DNA from: Colimorpha sp034178965
GTDB taxonomy: Bacteria > Bacteroidota > Bacteroidia > Bacteroidales > P3
Direction: 5' to 3'
DNA length: 6,798 nt
Assembly: GCA_034178965.1 (NCBI GenBank)
Contig: JAXFQM010000157.1
Coordinates: forward strand, 1-6,798
Shown here: one piece after another, positions 1-5,256 of the stretch
How the letters are laid out: each line of letters opens with the position of its first letter
Numbering within the stretch: the first letter of the stretch is position 1
Translations under genes and position numbers: made by a program
The notes under the pieces: model-generated
The model's input: the letters and a program-made list of their open reading frames with translations, nothing else
The model's database searches: none
Told to the model about the DNA's origin: nothing

Positions 1-801
1 AGGCTGCACTTTTGGTTTGAACAAGGCTATGCGGCCGACATGCACTATATGGGAGAGCGGCAAAACATGCGCAGCGACCCGCGCTTGCTGCTCGAAGGGG
101 CAAAGACGGTGGTGTCCTGCGCGCTGGCCTACAAACCCAACCGAACGATGGGCGGCTTGCATCGCGTGGCACAATATGCCTACGGAGAAGATTATCACTT
201 GCGGATGAAAGAGCTGCTGCTGCGCCTTTTAAAGGACATACAGCACGAATACCCGGGTGTGCAAGGCCGCGCATTTGTGGATACTGCACCCATCAGCGAC
301 AAAGAATGGGCGGTGAAAGCTGGCTTGGGGTGGAGGGGCAAGAACACCTTGATTATTCACCCCAAATATGGCAGTTATATTTTTTTAGGTGAGTTGGTGC
401 TTACCAGTGTATGCGACGAATACGACACACCCTGCCAAGAGACTTGCATGGCATGCAACCTGTGTGTAGATGCTTGTCCAAATCAAGCTCTCGTGAGGAA
501 AAATGGCACCTACATGTTGGATGCACGCCGCTGCAATGCTTACCAAACCATTGAAAACAGAGCCCATGTGCTGCCAACGGGACTTAATTTGGCTGGATAT
601 GCCTTCGGATGTGATTGTTGCCAATTGGCATGCCCCTACAACCAAAAAGCTCCCGAGGCGATGGAAATATCGGAGGAAAGCATTGTACGTTTGGAGGCGT
701 TGGCGGATGCGGATGAAACCTTTTTCCGCGCAATGAGTAAAAAAAGCGCGTTAGGTCGTATCAAGTATGCCCAATGGCTGCGAAATGTGAGAAGTGGGTG
801 A
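1..801 (+). CDS. queG: Epoxyqueuosine reductase QueG, 5'-truncated by the window edge
   Basis: QueG reduces epoxyqueuosine to queuosine at the wobble base of GUN-anticodon tRNAs, using a cobalamin cofactor and two 4Fe-4S clusters in the cytoplasm. The frame is open from base 1, and the codons before the first ATG (base 40) already read like the family (FWFEQGYAADMHYM), so the true start lies upstream; about 50 residues are probably missing. An FVDTAP motif holds the likely catalytic Asp (codon 280-282), followed by AGLGWRGKNT. A ferredoxin-like CxxCxxCxxxCP motif has Cys codons at 445, 454, 463 and 475. The second cluster set is ARRC (532) plus CDCCQLACP (610, 616, 619, 631). The protein ends soon after the Fe-S domain (RIKYAQWLRNVRSG), so it lacks the long C-terminal HEAT-like extension of E. 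coli and B. subtilis QueG. The neighbouring gene on its right is convergent. Family call is secure. Confidence 0.95.
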   Translation, partial: RLHFWFEQGYAADMHYMGERQNMRSDPRLLLEGAKTVVSCALAYKPNRTMGGLHRVAQYAYGEDYHLRMKELLLRLLKDIQHEYPGVQGRAFVDTAPISDKEWAVKAGLGWRGKNTLIIHPKYGSYIFLGELVLTSVCDEYDTPCQETCMACNLCVDACPNQALVRKNGTYMLDARRCNAYQTIENRAHVLPTGLNLAGYAFGCDCCQLACPYNQKAPEAMEISEESIVRLEALADADETFFRAMSKKSALGRIKYAQWLRNVRSG

Positions 802-868
802 GGACTTACCGTAGGTTCTATCAGTTCATGTCTTGTGATTTTGAATGGATAATAGAACAGATTGCAGT

Positions 869-997
869 ATGAAACCATGGTGCATATCGGTCATGCAACC
901 GAGTGACAAACAGAAGGATGCCGACAAGGCTGCAACAGCGCAGAAAAGTCTATTCTGGCTTACGTGTCATTTTTTTTGCAAAACAGTGAATGTGTAG
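869..997 (+). other. Unsupported 42-codon small ORF between queG and the convergent gene
   Basis: An ATG-to-TAG frame encodes a 42-residue peptide starting MKPWCISVMQ and ending HFFCKTVNV. There is no Shine-Dalgarno-like sequence, no TAnnTTTG core and no recognisable domain. It lies wholly in the 203-base gap between the queG stop and the end of the minus-strand gene. A chance frame is the simplest explanation; it is listed only because nothing else fills this gap. Confidence 0.12.
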
Positions 998-1004
998 ATC
1001 CCAC

Positions 1005-1814
1005 CTACAGTATCGTTGGATCCATCACAATCTCTATGGTGTGAAGAATTTGGTTTGAAACATTCTTCAGTTGCTCAAGATAACGCAAACGCTCAGTCTG
1101 CAAACGTTCGGTTCCCACTTGCAGGTCGAACATGGATGTCTTTACTTTTAGCAGGGGATTGTTTTGCGCGCTGACGTGCATTTTAGATAGACTCATGCCT
1201 TTTGCCTTTTCTTTGTTGTAGAGGTTCTTGTCGGCCAAGTTAGAATAGATGGCATTGTTTCTCTTGGAGGTGCTGATGAGTTCTATATTATTTATGCTAA
1301 ATGCATTGCTTCTTGAATCATCGCATTTACTGAAGTCTATGTAATCCGTGTAGATAATGTCGTTACTGGCCATTTCATAGCGCATCTTCTCCCATTGCTG
1401 GCGGCCAAGTTCTCCGCTATTGGACGTACTTCGCAAGGCAACCTCGGTGAAATCCTCATACAACTGGTGCATCACATTGGAGGCATTATAGCCATTGATA
1501 ACCAGAATTTTGTCGTAACCGTTAAGCACCCCATCAATGCCTCCTGTTGTGGAGGGGTTTTCTATGAGAAAGAATAGTAGCCTTGAATCTGCATCGTAGT
1601 GGAAATAGAAAGGACAATGCTGGTTGCCCTTGCCACCAAATTCGTCGACGGAAATATTTGCGTCGCGTCTTAATTCCCATCCATAAAGTCGATTGAGTGT
1701 GGCGGCAAATTGGTATGCATATAGTTGAGTGCGTAGCATGAGTATGTAACTGTCATGCAAGGTGTAGGATATGTTGCACAACTCCTGTTTGATGTCATAC
1801 TCTTTGCTGTACAT
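1005..1814 (-). CDS. Hypothetical protein, possible IPExxxDY-like N-terminal domain, coupled to the radical SAM gene
   Basis: A 269-residue protein without signal peptide or membrane segment, so probably cytoplasmic. I cannot assign a function. Residues about 30-110 (AYQFAATLNRLYGWELRRD, then CPFYFHYDADSRLLFFLIEN, then YDKILVINGYN) follow the order of conserved blocks I recall from the Bacteroidota-only IPExxxDY family: a helix ending in LN, an F-x-Y strand with LIxN, and a DY-x-L-x-I strand. The loop before the last block is shorter and the IPE motif itself is absent, so the match is tentative. The second half (about 150-269) is polar and ends in a charged helix that may form a coiled coil (LQTERLRYLEQLKNVSNQIL). 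The ATG lies two bases after the stop of the upstream radical SAM gene (TGA-CT-ATG), so the pair is very likely co-transcribed and translationally coupled. No Shine-Dalgarno is visible. No convincing terminator follows. Confidence 0.8.
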   Translation of the reverse strand: MYSKEYDIKQELCNISYTLHDSYILMLRTQLYAYQFAATLNRLYGWELRRDANISVDEFGGKGNQHCPFYFHYDADSRLLFFLIENPSTTGGIDGVLNGYDKILVINGYNASNVMHQLYEDFTEVALRSTSNSGELGRQQWEKMRYEMASNDIIYTDYIDFSKCDDSRSNAFSINNIELISTSKRNNAIYSNLADKNLYNKEKAKGMSLSKMHVSAQNNPLLKVKTSMFDLQVGTERLQTERLRYLEQLKNVSNQILHTIEIVMDPTIL

Positions 1815-1816
1815 AG

Positions 1817-2743
1817 TCAGACGTTGAAGGCGTTTTGTTTCGTGAAGTTTGGGCGGTAGACATCTGTGGATTTAAGTTGTTGCTGCCATCCGTTTTCAAA
1901 ACCAAGTTTGAGACAGAAATCGGAGATTTCCTCATATTCTTCCGCTGTGATGGTACGTCCCAGTTCGTCCGGCCATGGTGCGTTGCGTGGAGCGGACGTT
2001 GGAAAATACTGCGCCATAAGCGACAAGTGTAGTCGGGTACCGCAATTGTCCGCTATCCATTGCAGACAACGCTTTGAGTTCTCCAATTGTCCAGGAAGAA
2101 CGAGGTGGCGCACGATGATGCCCCTAAACGCCAGTCCGTTTTCGTCGGTAGCCAGCGAGGTTCCCATTTGGTATACCATCTCCAGCAATGCGGCCTGTGC
2201 CTTTTGGGGATAGTCAGGGGCATGTGAGTAGCGGCGCGCCAAGTCCGCATCCATATACTTGAAATCGGGCAGGTAGATGTCAATGTAGGGAGACAGCCTG
2301 CGCAACATGGTCACGTTTTCGTAGCCATTTGTGTTCCACACTATAGTGGGGTGTACACCCTTTTGATGCAATTTGTCAATTAGTTTAGGAATTTGGTCTG
2401 CATAATGTGACGCGGAGACAAACCCCACTATGTTTTCCGTTTCACACAACACTTCCATAATGCGGTTTGCTACCTCATCTACATTATGATGGAAAATATT
2501 TGCTGTGTTCACTATGTCGCGTGAAATTTCGTAGTTTTGGCAGTAGATGCATTGAAGGTTGCAGTGTGCGAAAAAAACATTGCAAATGCCTTTTATACCG
2601 CAAAGAGGGGGTTCTTCGCCGCGATGCGCGCAAATTGACGAGACCTCCAGCGTGTTTGACGCATGGCAAAATCCAAGAGTGTTTACTCTGTCTGCCAGAC
2701 AATTGCGAGGACATAAAAGGCACTGTTGCATAGGTGAATACAT
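1817..2743 (-). CDS. pflX: Radical SAM protein of the PflX (COG1313) family
   Basis: A 308-residue radical SAM enzyme that should bind a 4Fe-4S cluster and cleave S-adenosylmethionine; its substrate is unknown. It resembles pyruvate formate-lyase activating enzymes, but no formate-lyase gene is in view. An N-terminal Cys set (CLLCPRNC, residues 8-15, plus Cys26) is typical of COG1313. The radical SAM motif CNLQCIYC has Cys61, 65 and 68, preceded by GICNVFFAH. Further family blocks are TIVWNTNGYE, YLPDFKYMD, RHLVLPG and LSLMAQYFP. A longer frame opens at a TTG (2761-2759), but that codon lies inside a TATCTTTG promoter core, so I chose the ATG at 2743-2741, preceded by GGGAAAGAA. The gene is divergent from ilvE and is followed after two bases by an unknown protein. 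The symbol names the family and does not imply a proven formate-lyase role. Confidence 0.88.
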   Translation of the reverse strand: MYSPMQQCLLCPRNCLADRVNTLGFCHASNTLEVSSICAHRGEEPPLCGIKGICNVFFAHCNLQCIYCQNYEISRDIVNTANIFHHNVDEVANRIMEVLCETENIVGFVSASHYADQIPKLIDKLHQKGVHPTIVWNTNGYENVTMLRRLSPYIDIYLPDFKYMDADLARRYSHAPDYPQKAQAALLEMVYQMGTSLATDENGLAFRGIIVRHLVLPGQLENSKRCLQWIADNCGTRLHLSLMAQYFPTSAPRNAPWPDELGRTITAEEYEEISDFCLKLGFENGWQQQLKSTDVYRPNFTKQNAFNV

Positions 2744-2758
2744 TTCTTTCCCAAGATG

Positions 2759-2766
2759 CAAAGATA
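2759..2766 (-). promoter_or_regulatory. Promoter core (TATCTTTG) of the pflX-unknown gene pair
   Basis: Read on the minus strand, the sequence is GTCGTATCTTTGCATC, an exact match to the Bacteroidota TAnnTTTG core. It lies 15 bases upstream of the ATG at 2743, giving a very short leader. No TTTG element is seen at the usual 18-21 base spacing; the nearest TTTG (2804-2801) is too far away. Confidence 0.6.
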
Positions 2767-2841
2767 CGACATTTTTTTTTATCCCCGATCTTTTTCACCC
2801 CAAAGTTTTCAACAGGACGGTGTGTAAAACACCACACAGTG

Positions 2842-2859
2842 ATGTTTTAGAAAAAACAT
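2842..2859. repeat. 18-base inverted repeat just upstream of the ilvE promoter
   Basis: ATGTTTT and AAAACAT are perfect 7-base arms around a 4-base AGAA spacer. The repeat ends one base before the TTTG element of the ilvE promoter and lies in the divergent intergenic region, where a regulator operator could sit. It is A/T-rich, so chance is possible. Confidence 0.35.
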
Positions 2860-2860
2860 T

Positions 2861-2890
2861 TTTGCATGTCAAAAAATATTCGTATCTTTG
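2861..2890 (+). promoter_or_regulatory. ilvE promoter (TTTG - 18 bp - TATCTTTG)
   Basis: A TTTG element at 2861-2864 and a TATCTTTG core at 2883-2890 are separated by 18 bases, the best two-part Bacteroidota promoter in the window. Transcription should begin a few bases after 2890, giving a leader of roughly 40 bases before the ilvE ATG at 2937. Confidence 0.75.
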
Positions 2891-2918
2891 CAAAAGAATA
2901 ATTCGAACATAGATTTTT

Positions 2919-2932
2919 CTTAATAAATTAAG
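2919..2932. repeat. 14-base palindrome in the ilvE leader
   Basis: CTTAAT and ATTAAG flank a 2-base AA spacer (6-2-6, perfect), ending four bases before the ilvE start codon. It could influence ribosome access or be a protein site, but it is nearly all A/T and may be chance. Confidence 0.25.
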
Positions 2933-2936
2933 ACAC

Positions 2937-3950
2937 ATGAATATAGATTGGCAAAGCCTTCCGTTTGGCTATATGAAAACGGACTACAACGTGCGTTGCT
3001 ACTATCGCGACGGTGCATGGGGTGCAATAGAGCTCACTTCCGATGAATACATCAACGTCCATATGGCTGCCACATGCTTGCACTATGGGCAAGAAGCTTT
3101 CGAAGGCCTAAAGGCCTATCGCTGCAAGGACGGAAAAATCCGCATGTTCCGTCCCGAAGCCAACGCCGAACGCCTGCAAAGCACTTGCCGTGGCATTTGC
3201 ATGCCCGAGTTGGAGACCGAAAAATTCGTAGAGATGTGCAAACTTGCCGTGAAGATGAATGAACGTTTCATTCCTCCTTATGGCACGGGCGCCAGTCTCT
3301 ACATTCGCCCTCTTCTTATAGGCACTGGTGCAGAGGTGGGTGTGAAACCTGCTAAGGAATATTGTTTCATTGTTTTTGTCACCCCTGTAGGTCCCTATTT
3401 CAAGGGCGGCTTTAAGGCCAATCCTTATGTCATTACCCGCAAATATGACCGAAGTGCCCCCCTTGGCACGGGTGTCTATAAGGTTGGTGGCAATTACGCA
3501 GCCAGTTTGCGCGCCCACACTGAAGCATGTGCCGGTGGTAAATATGCGTGCGAGTTCTATTTGGATGCCAAAGAAAAGAAATATATTGACGAGGCTGGAG
3601 CTGCCAACTTCTTCGGCATAATAAACGGTGTGTACGTCACGCCCAAGAGCACCAGTATCCTGCCCTCCATCACCAACAAGAGCCTGATGCAACTGTGCGA
3701 AGACATGGGTATCAAGGTGGAACGTCGCCCCGTGGCCGAAACCGAGTTGGCCGACATGCAGGAAGCTGGCGCATGTGGTACTGCTGCCGTAATAAGCCCC
3801 ATAGAACGCATCGATGACCCAGAAACGGGCCAAAGTTACAACTTTGGCAAGGAACCGGGCCCTATCAGCAAGAAACTCTACGAACGCCTGCGCGCCATTC
3901 AATTGGGTGAATATGAAGACGTGCATAATTGGAATACGGTAGTGGAGTAA
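2937..3950 (+). CDS. ilvE: Branched-chain amino acid aminotransferase
   Basis: A 337-residue PLP-dependent class IV aminotransferase that interconverts leucine, isoleucine and valine with their 2-keto acids using glutamate/2-oxoglutarate in the cytoplasm. Visible family blocks are LHYGQEAFEGLKAYR (48-62), the SLYIRPLLIGT block (120-130), and the PLP lysine Lys182 in GTGVYKVGGNYAAS, in the LGGNY-like context of the eukaryotic-type (ilvE_II) subgroup. IDEAGAANFF and GTAAVISPIERI follow. Length and both ends fit a complete enzyme. The ATG lies about 46 bases after a strong promoter core, and a near-perfect intrinsic terminator begins 22 bases after the stop, so the gene is probably monocistronic. 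The next gene is tRNA-Leu(CAA), with a similar promoter. Confidence 0.96.
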   Translation: MNIDWQSLPFGYMKTDYNVRCYYRDGAWGAIELTSDEYINVHMAATCLHYGQEAFEGLKAYRCKDGKIRMFRPEANAERLQSTCRGICMPELETEKFVEMCKLAVKMNERFIPPYGTGASLYIRPLLIGTGAEVGVKPAKEYCFIVFVTPVGPYFKGGFKANPYVITRKYDRSAPLGTGVYKVGGNYAASLRAHTEACAGGKYACEFYLDAKEKKYIDEAGAANFFGIINGVYVTPKSTSILPSITNKSLMQLCEDMGIKVERRPVAETELADMQEAGACGTAAVISPIERIDDPETGQSYNFGKEPGPISKKLYERLRAIQLGEYEDVHNWNTVVE

Positions 3951-3972
3951 CCCAGTAATTCTTTTTTTTGAT

Positions 3973-4018
3973 AAAGTGGTGCGACACACCTTTGAGGCTG
4001 TCGCACCACTTTTTTTTG
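3973..4018 (+). terminator. Intrinsic terminator of ilvE
   Basis: A perfect 14-base-pair stem (AAAGTGGTGCGACA, 3973-3986, with TGTCGCACCACTTT, 3999-4012) closes a 12-base loop that can itself pair CCT with AGG. The 3' arm merges into a T tract. It starts 22 bases after the ilvE stop. The other side lacks a T tract on the minus strand, so it acts rightward only. Confidence 0.93.
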
Positions 4019-4036
4019 CTTTTTGTGCTTTTTTTT

Positions 4037-4066
4037 CTTGCATGTGAAAAAAAAGTCGTATCTTTG
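4037..4066 (+). promoter_or_regulatory. Promoter of the tRNA-Leu gene
   Basis: A TATCTTTG core at 4059-4066 is preceded, after 18 bases, by CTTG (4037-4040), a one-base variant of the TTTG element. The stretch TTGCATGT followed by an A-run, then CGTATCTTTGCAAA, closely matches the ilvE promoter. The predicted leader before the mature tRNA is about 65 bases. Confidence 0.7.
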
Positions 4067-4138
4067 CAAAGTGAAAGAGATAAACGGATATCCATCCAAA
4101 TGTGTGATACAGAGAAAGTTGTTTGAAAAATAATGATT

Positions 4139-4222
4139 GCCCTGGTGGCGGAATAGGTAGACGCGCAGCACTCAAAATGCTGTTTCTGCAAGGAAGTGCC
4201 GGTTCGATTCCGGCCCAGGGCA
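4139..4222 (+). tRNA. tRNA-Leu, anticodon CAA
   Basis: An 84-base type II tRNA. The acceptor stem pairs GCCCTGG (4139-4145) with CCAGGGC (4215-4221), with discriminator A at 4222. The anticodon stem pairs CAGCA (4166-4170) with TGCTG (4178-4182) around the loop CTCAAAA, giving anticodon CAA (4173-4175), which reads UUG. A long variable arm (4183-4197) folds TTTC with GGAA, as expected for Leu. The T arm is GCCGG-TTCGATT-CCGGC (4198-4214). The 3' CCA is not encoded (the genome reads A-CA-G), so it must be added after transcription. The gene has its own promoter and terminator. Confidence 0.97.
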
Positions 4223-4231
4223 CAGTTTTTT

Positions 4232-4266
4232 GACCTTTTGGTTTTTTTCCAAAAGGTCTTTTTTTT
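4232..4266 (+). terminator. Intrinsic terminator of tRNA-Leu
   Basis: A perfect 10-base-pair stem (GACCTTTTGG, 4232-4241, with CCAAAAGGTC, 4249-4258) encloses a loop of seven T and is followed by eight T (4259-4266). It begins nine bases after the tRNA discriminator base. Confidence 0.92.
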
Positions 4267-4427
4267 ACCCAACTCAATAAACGAGAAGTTGCAATCGGCA
4301 AAGTATCGGACTATGGTGAGATGTGCATTAGCAAACAAAAAATGTCAATATGTTGTGGGTGTGCTGTTCAGGGTATGTCGGCGGTACGTTTTTTTGCTGC
4401 ACGTGATTTTCTAATTAACAAAAGCCG

Positions 4428-4435
4428 TATCTTTG
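4428..4435 (+). promoter_or_regulatory. Promoter core (TATCTTTG) upstream of the IspD-like gene
   Basis: CCGTATCTTTGAGC matches the TAnnTTTG core exactly. A TTTG is present at 4393-4396, but 31 bases away, too far for the usual spacing, so the upstream element is weak. It is the best promoter candidate between the tRNA terminator and the gene at 4626. Confidence 0.5.
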
Positions 4436-4474
4436 AGCGGAAGTAATGCTTTGACAAGGCACACACAATGCGAA

Positions 4475-4499
4475 GTGGTTTTTCCGATGGAAGAACCAT
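4475..4499 (+). other. Hairpin in the putative leader of the IspD-like gene
   Basis: GTGGTTTTTCC (4475-4485) can pair with GGAAGAACCAT (4489-4499) over 11 base pairs, including two G-U wobbles, around a GAT triloop. No T tract follows, so it is not a standard terminator. It may be a leader structure or part of a small RNA; I recognise no known riboswitch. Confidence 0.4.
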
Positions 4500-4612
4500 G
4501 CTAAATGTTTGCTGAAAGGGAATAGATGTCGAATGAAATAGGATAAGTGCAGCATTCAAATAGTAAAATTACTTGCAAAAACACTTCTGCAATATTTTTT
4601 CAATTTTACCGT

Positions 4613-4626
4613 TATTATAGATAATA
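4613..4626. repeat. 14-base palindrome touching the IspD-like start codon
   Basis: TATTAT and ATAATA flank AG (6-2-6, perfect). The last base is the A of the ATG, so a hairpin here would cover the start codon. It is all A/T in the arms and therefore weak. Confidence 0.25.
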
Positions 4627-5219
4627 TGATAACAAAGGTAATTATCCTTGCTGGGGGCAAAGGTACACGCTATGGTGGAAAGAAGCAGTTTGCCATGCTG
4701 CAAGGCAAACAGTTGTGGCAACATATCTATGAAAAAGTAGCCCCGTTTGTACCAAAAGAGCACATTGTGGTGGTAGGCATTGACGTGGAAAGTGGCTCAA
4801 CACGCAATCGCAGTGTGCAACATGGTTTGGCCTATTTCCAAGACGGAGATAGGGCCATGATTTTCGATGCCGCGCGCCCTATGGTGACTCAAGCACAGGT
4901 GACGAGCCTTTTGGAAATTGAAGTCCCTTCCGCCACTTTTGCCATACCCGTGGTGGACACTCTTGTGAAGACTGACGGGACGCCAGTGAACCGTAGTGAA
5001 TATTGGCGCGTGCAGACACCGCAGGCCTTTGACTTTAAAATGCTATGGAATGCCATAAAAGATGACCGTTATGCACTTGCTACAGACGAGACGCAGGTGA
5101 TGTTTGACGAATATGGAATACGCCCGATGCTGTTGGAAGGAGGGGATAATTTGATGAAAGTGACATACCCGAATGACTTACTGGTGCTGGAAAACATTCT
5201 TACACGTATGTCGGAATAA
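4626..5219 (+). CDS. ispD: IspD/TarI-family cytidylyltransferase, short form
   Basis: A 197-residue CTP-dependent sugar/polyol-phosphate nucleotidyltransferase. The likely reaction is 2-C-methyl-D-erythritol 4-phosphate plus CTP to CDP-ME in the non-mevalonate isoprenoid pathway. Motifs in order: LAGGKGTRYGGKKQF (8-22; Arg15 and Lys20 for CTP), SGSTRNRSVQHGL (56-68), DAARP (81-85), IPVVDTLVK (107-115), RVQTPQAF (128-135), ATDET (152-156), and EGGDNLMKVTYPNDL (171-185; Lys178). It is about 30-40 residues shorter than typical IspD (E. coli 236). Most of the loss is between VVVG (48-51) and the SGSTR motif, where about 20 residues are missing, plus two in the P-loop-like segment. Because of this it could instead be a TarI-like enzyme making another CDP-polyol. 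The ATG at 4626 is the only plausible start. The next gene begins 37 bases after the stop. Confidence 0.85.
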   Translation: MITKVIILAGGKGTRYGGKKQFAMLQGKQLWQHIYEKVAPFVPKEHIVVVGIDVESGSTRNRSVQHGLAYFQDGDRAMIFDAARPMVTQAQVTSLLEIEVPSATFAIPVVDTLVKTDGTPVNRSEYWRVQTPQAFDFKMLWNAIKDDRYALATDETQVMFDEYGIRPMLLEGGDNLMKVTYPNDLLVLENILTRMSE

Positions 5220-5224
5220 AGTTG

Positions 5225-5232
5225 TAATTTTG
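5225..5232 (+). promoter_or_regulatory. Possible promoter core (TAATTTTG) before the membrane protein gene
   Basis: TAATTTTG in the 37-base gap after the IspD-like gene fits TAnnTTTG and lies 24 bases before the ATG at 5257. No TTTG element is seen about 18-21 bases upstream, so this may be weak or fortuitous. If real, the membrane protein and AsmA-like genes can be expressed apart from the IspD-like gene. Confidence 0.35.
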
Positions 5233-5256
5233 CAAAATATTTTAGATTATTGTTTT

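Larger units (their letters stand above)
4267..4625 (+). other. Non-coding stretch and leader ahead of the IspD-like gene
   Basis: This 359-base region has no supportable gene. It holds a TATCTTTG core (4428-4435), a hairpin (4475-4499) and a small palindrome at its right end (4613-4626). Only very short frames exist, such as 15 codons at 4468-4515 and 6 codons from about 4527, with no sign of being translated. If the core drives the downstream gene, the leader is about 185 bases. The left part (4267-4427) shows nothing I recognise. Confidence 0.6.

Noticed and set aside
887..902. Small inverted repeat TCGGT-CATGCA-ACCGA in the gap after queG
   Set aside because: Five-base arms without a T tract are expected by chance.
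1866..2213. 115-codon plus-strand frame inside the radical SAM gene
   Set aside because: It is antisense to well-conserved family motifs and has no start signal or recognisable domain.
2484..2837. 117-codon minus-strand frame overlapping the start of the radical SAM gene
   Set aside because: It is a shifted-frame shadow of the radical SAM gene, without recognisable domain, and it spans that gene's promoter.
3108..4301. 397-codon open frame on the minus strand across ilvE, its terminator and the tRNA
   Set aside because: It is antisense to a clear aminotransferase, runs through a terminator and a tRNA gene, and contains the familiar spurious peptide obtained by translating a tRNA backwards.
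4468..4515. 15-codon frame in the leader of the IspD-like gene (possible leader peptide)
   Set aside because: It has no run of regulatory codons, no ribosome binding site and no terminator/antiterminator arrangement after it.
5173..5256. 28-codon N-terminal extension of the membrane protein, overlapping the IspD-like gene
   Set aside because: The extra residues are Cys/Trp-rich and unlike a membrane protein start, and the ATG at 5257 follows a promoter-like core.
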